Shown in pieces: positions 43,471 through 50,978 of a stretch of 64,000 nt of DNA. Below the pieces are notes generated by a model that was given only the letters and a program-made list of their open reading frames with translations, was not told the origin of the DNA and made no database searches. Position numbers and translations under genes: made by a program. This stretch comes from Streptomyces sp. NBC_01276 (lineage in GTDB: Bacteria > Actinomycetota > Actinomycetes > Streptomycetales > Streptomycetaceae). The number at the start of each line of letters is the position of its first letter. Position 1 is the first letter of the stretch. The stretch is from assembly GCF_041435355.1 (NCBI RefSeq), contig NZ_CP108442.1, positions 1,736,001-1,800,000 of the forward strand. Direction: 5' to 3'.

Positions 43471-45387
43471 CTAGTCGACGGTGGCGGCCGGCTCGGTGTC
43501 GAAGCGCCCGTCCAGCTTCGCCACGAGTCCGGTGACCTGGCGGGCGATGTCCGGAGCGGTCAGGCCGATCTCGGCCATGATCTCCTTGCGCAGCGCGTGG
43601 TCGAGGAAGCGCTGCGGGATGCCGAAGTCGCGCAGCGGCACGTCCACGCCCGCGTCGCGCAGGGCCTGCGCGACGGCGGCGCCGACGCCGCCGGTACGGC
43701 CGTTGTCCTCGACGGTGACGACCACGCGGTGGCGCTCGGCGAGCGGGGCCATGGCCTCGTCCACCGGCTTCACCCAGCGGGGGTCGACCACGGTCGTCGA
43801 GATGCCCTGCTTGTCGAGCAGGTCGGCGATCTCCAGGCACATCGGGGCGAGGGCGCCGACCGAGACGAGCAGTACGTCCGGCCGGGTGACCTCGGCGCCG
43901 GGGGCGCGCAGCACGTCCATGCCGCCGATCCTGCCGACGGCCGGGACGGCCGGTCCGACGACGCCCTTGGAGTAGCGCACGACGGTGGGGGCGTCCTTGA
44001 CCTCGACGGCCTCGCGCAGCTGCGCGCGCAGCTGCTCGGCGTCGCGCGGGGCGGCCAGCCGCAGGCCGGGGACGACCTGGAGGATGGACATGTCCCACAT
44101 GCCGTTGTGGGAGGCGCCGTCGTCACCGGTGACGCCGGCCCGGTCCAGGACGAAGGTGACCCCGCACTTGTGCAGGGCGACGTCCATCAGGACCTGGTCG
44201 AAGGCGCGGTTGAGGAAGGTCGCGTAGACGGCGAAGACCGGGTGGACGCCGCCGCTCGCCAGGCCGGCCGCGGACGTGGCGCCGTGCTGTTCGGCGATGC
44301 CCACGTCGTAGATGCGGTTCGGGAAGGCCTCGGCGAACTTGTGGAGTCCGACCGGGTGGAGCATGGCGGCGGTGATGCCGACGATGTCCTCGCGCTCGTG
44401 GCCGAGCTTGACCATCTCGTCGGCGAAGACGGAGGTCCAGCTGGCCGCGGCCGTCTTCACCGGCAGACCGGTGTCCGGGTGGATCACGCCGACCGCGTGG
44501 AAACGATCCGCCTCGTGCTCCAGGGCCGGGGTGTAGCCCCGTCCCTTCTGAGTGAGGCAGTGCACGATGACCGGGCCGCTGAAGCGCTTGGCGCGCGTCA
44601 GGGCGGACTCCAGGGCCTCGATGTCGTGGCCGTCGATGGGGCCGATGTACTTCAGGCCGAGGTCCTCGAACATGCCCTGCGGGGCGATGAAGTCCTTGAG
44701 GCCCTTCTTGGCGCCGTGCAGGGTCTCGTACAGCGGCTTCCCGACGACCGGGGTGCGCTCCAGGAGGTCCTTGCCGCGGGCCAGGAAGCGCTCGTAGCCG
44801 TCCGTGGTGCGCAGGGTCGCGAGATGGTTCGCGAGGCCGCCGATGGTGGGGCCGTACGAACGCTCGTTGTCGTTGACGACGATGACCAGCGGGCGGTCCT
44901 TGGCGGCGGCGATGTTGTTCAGCGCTTCCCAGGCCATGCCGCCCGTCAGCGCGCCGTCGCCGATGACGGCGGCGACGTGGTGGTCCTCGCGGCCGAGCAC
45001 CTCGTTGGCCTTGGCGAAGCCGTCGGCCCAGCCCAGCACCGTGGAGGCGTGCGAGTTCTCGATCACGTCGTGCTCGGACTCGGCGCGGGAGGGGTAACCG
45101 GACAGGCCGCCCTTGCTGCGCAGGTCGGAGAAGTCCTGGCGGCCCGTGAGCAGCTTGTGGACGTAGGCCTGGTGGCCGGTGTCGAAGAGGACCTTGTCCT
45201 TGGGCGATTCGAAGACCCGGTGCAGGGCGATCGTCAGTTCGACCACGCCGAGGTTGGGGCCGAGGTGCCCGCCGGTCTTGGAGACGGCGTCGACGAGGAA
45301 GGACCTGATCTCGGCCGCGAGCTGGTTGAGCTCCTCCTGGCCGAGCCGGTCCAGATCGCGCGGTCCCTTGATGCGGGTCAGCAGCAC
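43471..45387 (-). CDS. dxs: 1-deoxy-D-xylulose-5-phosphate synthase
   Basis: A 638-residue thiamine-diphosphate enzyme that joins pyruvate and glyceraldehyde 3-phosphate, opening the MEP pathway to isoprenoids. The [12 protein letters not shown] segment, thiamine motif [16 protein letters not shown] (about 150) and the transketolase C-terminal half ([16 protein letters not shown]) are clear. GTG at 45387 has GCAAGGAGG five bases upstream. The gene is monocistronic, bounded by terminators on both sides. Confidence 0.97.
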   Translation of the reverse strand: MLLTRIKGPRDLDRLGQEELNQLAAEIRSFLVDAVSKTGGHLGPNLGVVELTIALHRVFESPKDKVLFDTGHQAYVHKLLTGRQDFSDLRSKGGLSGYPSRAESEHDVIENSHASTVLGWADGFAKANEVLGREDHHVAAVIGDGALTGGMAWEALNNIAAAKDRPLVIVVNDNERSYGPTIGGLANHLATLRTTDGYERFLARGKDLLERTPVVGKPLYETLHGAKKGLKDFIAPQGMFEDLGLKYIGPIDGHDIEALESALTRAKRFSGPVIVHCLTQKGRGYTPALEHEADRFHAVGVIHPDTGLPVKTAAASWTSVFADEMVKLGHEREDIVGITAAMLHPVGLHKFAEAFPNRIYDVGIAEQHGATSAAGLASGGVHPVFAVYATFLNRAFDQVLMDVALHKCGVTFVLDRAGVTGDDGASHNGMWDMSILQVVPGLRLAAPRDAEQLRAQLREAVEVKDAPTVVRYSKGVVGPAVPAVGRIGGMDVLRAPGAEVTRPDVLLVSVGALAPMCLEIADLLDKQGISTTVVDPRWVKPVDEAMAPLAERHRVVVTVEDNGRTGGVGAAVAQALRDAGVDVPLRDFGIPQRFLDHALRKEIMAEIGLTAPDIARQVTGLVAKLDGRFDTEPAATVD

Positions 45388-45557
45388 CCGTGCCTCCTTG
45401 CAGTTGCTTGCTGGTCTGTCGAGTCTAATGTTCCGCCCGCGAGGGCGGTCATCGGGCGGTACCGCGAGGGTCACACCTTTGTCATACCTGTACACCTCAT
45501 CCGGGAATCACACCTCCCAAACGGGCGTATATCCGTACAGTCGTGCGTATCGATCTA

Positions 45558-45603
45558 CGCACAGGTGCCCGGTGCCACACGAAGTGGCACCGGGCACTGT
45601 GAC
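45558..45603 (-). terminator. Terminator downstream of the xylFGH operon
   Basis: 14-bp stem (45565-45578 with 45584-45597) and five-base loop, extended by ACA/TGT at its base. It lies 45 bases beyond the xylH stop. Confidence 0.78.
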
Positions 45604-45641
45604 GGGTCTTACCGTCCCGCGTGGCCCCGGGGGGCCCGCGG

Positions 45642-46952
45642 TCAGGCGCGTCCTGCGGTCTTCTGGGTCTTGCGCGTCACCGAGTCGATGACGACCGTGG
45701 CCAGCAGTACGGCACCGGTGATCATGTACTGGATGGGCGTCGCGATCCCCTCCAGGGCCAGACCGTACTGGATGGAGGTGATGACCATGACGCCGAGGAG
45801 GGCGTTCCAGGTCCGGCCCCGGCCGCCGAAGAGGCTGGTGCCGCCGATGACGGCCGCCGCGATGACGTTCATCAGCAGGTCACCGGCGCCGGCGCTCTGG
45901 TTGGCCGCCGCGATCTTGGAGGCCCAGAAGAGCCCGCCGACGGCGGCGAAGGTGCCGGCGATGGAGAACACGGCGATGCGGATCCCGGCCACGTTGATGC
46001 CCGCGCGGCGGGAGGCCTCGACGCTGCCGCCGAGGGCGAAGACGTTGCGGCCGAAGGTGGTGCGGCGCAGCAGGAAGTCCGTGCCGACCAGCGCCAGCAC
46101 GAAGAGCACCACCGCGAGCGGCAGGCCCTTGTACTGGTTGAACACGGCGGCGGGCCCGAAGGTGAAGAGCGCGAGCACGCCGGTGCGCAGCAGGATCTCG
46201 GTCAGCGGCCGCGAGGGGACCCCGGCGGCCTCCCTGCGGCGGTTGTCGAAGAAGGTGGCGAGGAAGTACGCCGCCACGGCGAGCGCCGCGAGACCGTAAC
46301 CGGCCGCCACGTCCGAGAAGTAGTACGTGGTCAGCTGCCCGACCACGCCGTCGGGGTCGAGGTTGATGGTGCCGTTGCTGCCGAGGATCTGCAGCATCGC
46401 GCCCGACCAGAACAGCAGGCCGGACAGGGTGACCGCGAAGGCCGGGGCTCCGATCTTGGCGAAGAAGAAGCCGTGGATGGCGCCGATGAGGGCGCCGCCG
46501 GCGACGGCGGCGAGGATCGCGAGCCACTCGTTCACGCCGTGGGTGACGGCGAGGACGGCGACGATCGCACCCGAGACACCGCTGACGGATCCGACGGAGA
46601 GGTCGATCTCGCCGAGCAGCAGCACGAAGATGATGCCGACGGCCATCATGCCGGTGGCGACCATCGTGATCGCGATGTTGGTGAGGTTCTCCGGGGAGAG
46701 GAAGTTCGAGTTCAGGCTCTGGAAGATGCTCCAGATGACGATCAGCCCGAGGACGACCGGGAGGGAGCCCAGGTCGCCGGCCTTCAGCTTGCGCCCGAAC
46801 TCGTTGAGGTAGCCGCTCAGGCCCTGCTCGCGCACGAGCAGGCGGGGGTCCACGGCGGGGATGGCGTCCGCCGCCGCTGCCGGGTTGACCGGGTCGACGT
46901 GCTGCTGCGTCCCCTTGTCGAGGGGATCGGCGGCAGGCTGGTGGGTGCTCAC
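45642..46952 (-). CDS. xylH: Sugar (xylose-type) ABC transporter permease
   Basis: A 436-residue permease of the ribose/xylose (BPD_transp_2) group, with about ten transmembrane segments and the EASRRAGINVAGIRIAVFS loop that contacts the ATPase. It overlaps the xylG stop (ATGA) and is the third gene of the binding protein-ATPase-permease operon. The operon order and the neighbouring ROK regulator match xylFGH of S. coelicolor (from memory), which imports D-xylose. Confidence 0.9.
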   Translation of the reverse strand: MSTHQPAADPLDKGTQQHVDPVNPAAAADAIPAVDPRLLVREQGLSGYLNEFGRKLKAGDLGSLPVVLGLIVIWSIFQSLNSNFLSPENLTNIAITMVATGMMAVGIIFVLLLGEIDLSVGSVSGVSGAIVAVLAVTHGVNEWLAILAAVAGGALIGAIHGFFFAKIGAPAFAVTLSGLLFWSGAMLQILGSNGTINLDPDGVVGQLTTYYFSDVAAGYGLAALAVAAYFLATFFDNRRREAAGVPSRPLTEILLRTGVLALFTFGPAAVFNQYKGLPLAVVLFVLALVGTDFLLRRTTFGRNVFALGGSVEASRRAGINVAGIRIAVFSIAGTFAAVGGLFWASKIAAANQSAGAGDLLMNVIAAAVIGGTSLFGGRGRTWNALLGVMVITSIQYGLALEGIATPIQYMITGAVLLATVVIDSVTRKTQKTAGRA

Positions 46953-47728
46953 TTGCGGGCCTCCCCGGTACGGGCCGCCCGGCGGGTCACGGCGTTGTCC
47001 GTGGCCCCGGTGATGGCGGAGATGATCTCTTCCTGCGAGGTGTCGGCGACGTTGAAGACACCGTTGTTGCGGCCCAGCCGCAGCACCGCCACCTTGTCGG
47101 CGACGGCCTTCACATCGGCCATGTTGTGGCTGATGAGGATGACGGCGTGGCCGCGCTCGCGCAGCCGCTCCACCAGGTCGAGGACCTGTGCGGTCTGCTC
47201 GACGCCGAGGGCGGCGGTGGGCTCGTCGAGGATGACGAGCCGGGGCTCGCCGAGCATCGAACGGGCGATCGCCACGGTCTGGCGCTGGCCGCCCGAGAGC
47301 GAGGCGATGGGGATCCGGACACTGGGGATCCGGATGGACAGGGTGGTCAGGAGCTCGCGGGCGCGGCGCTCCATCTCCACCTCGTCGAGGACGCCGAAGC
47401 GCTTGAGCTCACGGCCGAGGAAGAGGTTGCCGACGACGTCGATGTTGTCGCACAGCGCGAGGTCCTGGTAGACCGTCGCGATGCCCAGGTTCTGGGCGTC
47501 GTGGGGCTTTCCGATGGAGACCGGGCGGCCGTCCCACTCGATGACGCCGTCATCGATGGGGTGCACGCCGGCGATCGTCTTGACCAGCGTGGACTTGCCG
47601 GCGCCGTTGTCGCCGACCAGGGCGACCACCTCACCGGAGTGGATTTCGAGTTCTACGTCGGTCAGGGCCTGAACGGCGCCGAACCGCTTCGAAACCCCTC
47701 GCAACGCCAGCACGGGCGCAGCGGACAC
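46949..47728 (-). CDS. xylG: Sugar ABC transporter ATP-binding protein (single-domain)
   Basis: A 259-residue ATPase with one nucleotide-binding domain: Walker A GDNGAGKS at 39-46, signature LSGGQ at 144-148 and Walker B LVILDEP at 165-171. E. coli XylG has two fused domains; this half-length form is usual in actinobacterial and FrcA-type systems. GTG at 47728 is the likely start because GAAGGAG precedes it by nine bases; ATG at 47737 would sit directly on that ribosome site. Confidence 0.9.
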   Translation of the reverse strand: MSAAPVLALRGVSKRFGAVQALTDVELEIHSGEVVALVGDNGAGKSTLVKTIAGVHPIDDGVIEWDGRPVSIGKPHDAQNLGIATVYQDLALCDNIDVVGNLFLGRELKRFGVLDEVEMERRARELLTTLSIRIPSVRIPIASLSGGQRQTVAIARSMLGEPRLVILDEPTAALGVEQTAQVLDLVERLRERGHAVILISHNMADVKAVADKVAVLRLGRNNGVFNVADTSQEEIISAITGATDNAVTRRAARTGEARK

Positions 47729-47925
47729 ATGAACCATCTCCTTCGCCGCCTGACCGGCGGGGATGTCGTGCAAAAGAGCAGGAGCGGGGCGGATGGGGGA
47801 CACGGAAAGAAGGTGAATCGTTTCTGCCCAGCGCCCCGCGGGTGGCGGGATGAAGGTGCGGGGCGCCGGGCAGGCGCGGGGCGTCTCGCTGGAGGAGACG
47901 TTTCTTCACACGGGCGTTCGCGCGG

Positions 47926-47955
47926 GGGGCCTCGGAGGACCTCCTCGGGGCCCCT
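47926..47955 (-). terminator. Intercistronic hairpin between xylF and xylG
   Basis: GGGGCC and GGCCCC arms enclose an inner GGAGG/CCTCC stem within the 248-base gap between xylF and xylG. In binding-protein operons such a hairpin commonly attenuates downstream genes so that the binding protein is made in excess. Coordinates may be off by a base or two. Confidence 0.5.
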
Positions 47956-47976
47956 CGGGAGCCCCGGCGGACGGTC

Positions 47977-49089
47977 CTACTTCAGGCCGAGGGTGGCGCA
48001 GGCGGCCGCGTACTTGTCGGTGCAGATCTCTTCGACCGTGTAGACGCCGTCCTTGACGACGGTGTCCTTGATGTTGCTCTTGGTGAGCGAGACGACCGGG
48101 ATCAGCACGGACGGCACGGCCTTGGTGGTCGGGCTGTCGATGTTGTTGTTGATGATCCCGTCGATCTTCTCGCCCTTGGCGAGGGCGACGGCCATCTCCG
48201 CGGCGGCCGAGGCCTCCGGGGCGTACGGCTTGTAGACGCTCATGAACTGCTCGCCCGCCACGATGCGCTGCACACCGGCGAGTTCGGCGTCCTGGCCGGT
48301 GACCGGGGGCAGGGGGGAGAGCCCGGCGGCCTTGAGGGCGGTGATGATGCCGCCGGCCATGCCGTCGTTGGCGGAGTAGACGCCGGTCACCTTGTCCTTG
48401 CCGAGCGCGGAGAGCGCGCCCGCCATGTTGGTGTTGGCGTTCTCCGGCTTCCACTCCTTGGTGTCGTACTCCTTGCCGATGGTCACCTTGCCGTCGAGGA
48501 CGGAGTGCGCGCCCTTCTTGAACAGCGCGGCGTTCGGGTCGGTGACGGAGCCGTTCATCATGACGATCTGGCCGTCCTTGGCCTTGTCGCCCAGGGCCTC
48601 CAGGAGCGCCTTGCCCTGGACCTTGCCGACCTCTTCGTTGTCGAAGGAGGTGTAGGCGTCGATCGGGCCCTCGGCCAGGCGGTCGTAGGCGACGACCGGA
48701 ATGCCGGCGTCCTTGGCCTTCTTGACCGCGCCCGCGATGGCCTTGGCGTCGACCGCGTCGACGATCAGGACGTTCACCTTGTTGGTGATCATCGTGTCGA
48801 CCTGCGAGTTCTGCGTGGTCGCGTCCTGCTTGGCGTTGGCGTAGACGACCTCGGCCTTGCCGCCGGTCAGGTCCTTGACCTTCTTCTCGATCAGCGGCTT
48901 GTCGAACTTCTCGTAGCGCGCGGTCTGGTTCTCCGGCAGGAGCAGACCGACCTTGATCGCGTCACCGACGGCGGCGCCCGAGGCCTTCTTCTCCCCGCCC
49001 GCCTCCTTGGCACTGCCACAGGCGGCCAGCGAGACGGCCATGGCACCGGCGGCGACGGCTACGGCGGCTCTGCGCATACGCGTGTTCAT
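47977..49089 (-). CDS. xylF: Sugar-binding lipoprotein (xylose type)
   Basis: A 370-residue periplasmic-binding-protein-like lipoprotein. The signal peptide ends in the lipobox LAAC (Cys24). The mature part is a type I sugar-binding fold (IKVGLLLPENQTARYEKF ... NVLIVDAVDAKAIAGAVKKA ... GVYSANDGMAGGIITALKAAG ... GQDAEL). It captures the sugar outside the membrane and delivers it to XylH. It is first in its operon, with the ROK regulator gene upstream in the same direction. Confidence 0.92.
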   Translation of the reverse strand: MNTRMRRAAVAVAAGAMAVSLAACGSAKEAGGEKKASGAAVGDAIKVGLLLPENQTARYEKFDKPLIEKKVKDLTGGKAEVVYANAKQDATTQNSQVDTMITNKVNVLIVDAVDAKAIAGAVKKAKDAGIPVVAYDRLAEGPIDAYTSFDNEEVGKVQGKALLEALGDKAKDGQIVMMNGSVTDPNAALFKKGAHSVLDGKVTIGKEYDTKEWKPENANTNMAGALSALGKDKVTGVYSANDGMAGGIITALKAAGLSPLPPVTGQDAELAGVQRIVAGEQFMSVYKPYAPEASAAAEMAVALAKGEKIDGIINNNIDSPTTKAVPSVLIPVVSLTKSNIKDTVVKDGVYTVEEICTDKYAAACATLGLK

Positions 49090-49207
49090 TGGTTGAACCT
49101 CCCTGACGAGGCCGCAACACCGCGGCCGAGGTGGGTGTGAGTCAACCCCGGCCGCGAGTTTGCCGTCAAGGAGTGAATCCTTAACGAGATGACAACGGTG
49201 CCATCCG

Positions 49208-50422
49208 TTATCTAACTGAAGACATGAGCGCGGGAGCGCGCACTCCGATCCCATTTTCCGCCAAAAGCGTCGAATCACCCATCTCGCTGAGTACGAGGGC
49301 CAGCGCGCCGAGCACTTCCGCACGGCTGCCCAGCGACCCCGTCAGCACCGACAACTGCCGGGCCGCGCTGGGGATGGCGTACCTCCCCACGGATTCGCGG
49401 ATCGGAGCCAGCACGAGCTCTCCCGCCTCGGCCAGCGAGCCCCCCAGCACCACCCTGCTCGGGTTCAGGAGGTTGCAGAGGCTGGCCACCCCGCTGCCGA
49501 CGTGCCGGCCGACGTCACTGATGACCCGGCGGCAGCCCGGATCGCCCTCGCGGGCCAGCTCGACCACCCGCTCCATCGTCAACTCCGGGCCGTGACTGCC
49601 CTGGAGCAGCGGCAGCACGTAGCGGGCGGCGGCGAAGGTCTCCAGGCAGCCGCGGTTGCCGCAGCGGCAGACCGGACCGGACTCGTCCAGGGTGATGTGC
49701 CCGATCTCCCCGGCGGTGCCGCCCGGTCCCCGGTAGATCTGCCCGTTGATCACCAGGCCCGCGCCCACGCCGCTGGCCACCTTGATGTACGCCAGGTCCT
49801 TGACCCCCCGGCCGCTCCCCCACACGAGTTCGCCGAGCGCCCCGAGGTTCGCGTCGTTGTCCACGTAGACGGGCACGCCGAGGCGCTGCGAGAGTTCCCG
49901 GCGCGGGTTGATCCCGGCCCAGCCCGGCAGGATCGCGGTCGACCCCAGGGTGCCCGACTCCACGTCGATGGGACCGGGGACGCCGAGCCCGACGCCGATG
50001 ACCTTGTCCCGGCCCACGCCCACGCCCTCGATCAGGCGGCCGACCAGCGCCTCCGCCCGGTCGAACCCGTCCACCCAGGAGGCGTCCACGTCCAGCGGCT
50101 CGGACTCCTCCGCCAGGACCTGGTGCGCGAGGTTGCCGACGGCCACCCGCAGGTGGGTGTGGCCGAAGTCCACGCCGATCACGATGCCCGCGTCCCCGCT
50201 GAGCGAGACGCTGCGGGCCCGGCGGCCGCCGGCCGAGGTGTCCGTGACCTCTACGGTCCCGGCCTCTTTGAGCTCACGGACGATGTTGGAGACCGTGGCC
50301 GCCGACAGTCCGGTGGTGCGGGCGATCTCCGCCTGGGTCAGCGAACCCGCGAGGCGCACGGCCCGCACGACGCGTTCGAGGTTCGCGCGATGCAGCGAGG
50401 ACTGCGATCCGGGAGTCTGCAC
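49208..50422 (-). CDS. rok7B7: ROK-family transcriptional regulator (Rok7B7-like)
   Basis: A 404-residue ROK regulator. An N-terminal winged HTH (LTQAEIARTTGLSAATVSNIV, about 28-48) is followed by a sugar-kinase-like domain with VIGVDFGHTHLRVAVG and the ROK zinc motif CRCGNRGCLE. The place of this gene between xylFGH and ngcEFG matches SCO6008 (rok7B7), reported to influence xylose transport, carbon control and antibiotic production. An inverted repeat GCGACGGC-CA-GCCGTCGC (50446-50463) lies 24 bases before its start. Confidence 0.88.
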   Translation of the reverse strand: MQTPGSQSSLHRANLERVVRAVRLAGSLTQAEIARTTGLSAATVSNIVRELKEAGTVEVTDTSAGGRRARSVSLSGDAGIVIGVDFGHTHLRVAVGNLAHQVLAEESEPLDVDASWVDGFDRAEALVGRLIEGVGVGRDKVIGVGLGVPGPIDVESGTLGSTAILPGWAGINPRRELSQRLGVPVYVDNDANLGALGELVWGSGRGVKDLAYIKVASGVGAGLVINGQIYRGPGGTAGEIGHITLDESGPVCRCGNRGCLETFAAARYVLPLLQGSHGPELTMERVVELAREGDPGCRRVISDVGRHVGSGVASLCNLLNPSRVVLGGSLAEAGELVLAPIRESVGRYAIPSAARQLSVLTGSLGSRAEVLGALALVLSEMGDSTLLAENGIGVRAPALMSSVR

Positions 50423-50445
50423 GACTCATCCACTCCTGCCCTTAA

Positions 50446-50463
50446 GCGACGGCCAGCCGTCGC
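50446..50463. promoter_or_regulatory. Inverted repeat ahead of the ROK regulator
   Basis: Perfect 8-bp arms (GCGACGGC and GCCGTCGC) with two bases between. The six-base palindrome CTTAAG occurs beside it at 50441-50446 and again at 50525-50530, with a CCTTAA also in the xylF upstream region near 49179. These could be ROK operator half-sites. Confidence 0.4.
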
Positions 50464-50637
50464 CCCCCGGCCGGTCGTCGCGGCTGCGCGCTCCGAGACC
50501 CCGGCATCTCTCCAACTTGTGAACCTTAAGTCGAGCCTTTGGGTATCCGGACGTCAAGAGGCTGACGCAGCACGAATCGGACACCAGTGGCCAAAAGGAG
50601 GAAACAGCGGCCTCCTGGATCGTGCTACGGTCGCTGA

Positions 50638-50678
50638 GGCGCCGGTCCTCTGCGGCCTTTCCGGCCGGACCTGGCGCC
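50638..50678 (+). promoter_or_regulatory. Hairpin in the mgtA leader region
   Basis: GGCGCC and GGTCC arms pair with GGACC and GGCGCC around an inner GGCC-TTTCC-GGCC stem-loop. It opens the transcribed-looking leader of the P-type ATPase gene and may be a regulatory RNA element or an upstream terminator. Confidence 0.5.
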
Positions 50679-50713
50679 CTGTGATGACGGCGCTACGCAA
50701 GGAGGTGTTCGGG

Positions 50714-50755
50714 ATGAGTCCCGATCGAAGTCTTTGCAGCGCTCGTGTCGGCTGA
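50714..50755 (+). CDS. Putative 13-residue leader peptide ahead of mgtA
   Basis: ATG at 50714 has a perfect Shine-Dalgarno AAGGAGG (50699-50705) eight bases upstream and reads MSPDRSLCSARVG then TGA. Proline and aspartate right after the start recall the destabilising leader peptide of E. coli mgtA, where poor Mg2+ makes ribosomes fall off. A stem-loop with a pyrimidine-rich tail follows (50783-50812). Translation is inferred from the ribosome site only. Confidence 0.55.
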   Translation: MSPDRSLCSARVG

Positions 50756-50782
50756 CCCGTTGATCAGCTGACCTCCACCTGA

Positions 50783-50812
50783 ACGCGCACGGCGGTGCTC
50801 CGCCGTCTGCGT
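50783..50812 (+). terminator. Candidate attenuator hairpin in the mgtA leader
   Basis: ACGGCGG pairs with CCGCCGT around a TGCT loop, extended by ACGC/GCGT, followed by a C/T-rich stretch (ATCCTTTCATTCCTTCCG). It sits between the leader peptide and the ATPase start, as expected for attenuation. Confidence 0.55.
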
Positions 50813-50978
50813 GCATCCTTTCATTCCTTCCGCATGCCCTGCACCTCGTGACGGGCTGCGTCATCCATGCCCCTCGGCGCATCCGCGGCCTTCCGTGCCC
50901 CCGTGCGCCGCGCCACGACCACTCCACGTGACCGGCCGGCTCCGCGCCGCCCGGACACCGTGGAGGGAGGTAGTCGTC

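Noticed and set aside
50638..50978. Known M-box (ykoK) Mg riboswitch
   Set aside because: I could not place the conserved M-box core; only simple hairpins and a leader frame are visible. A covariance-model search would decide.
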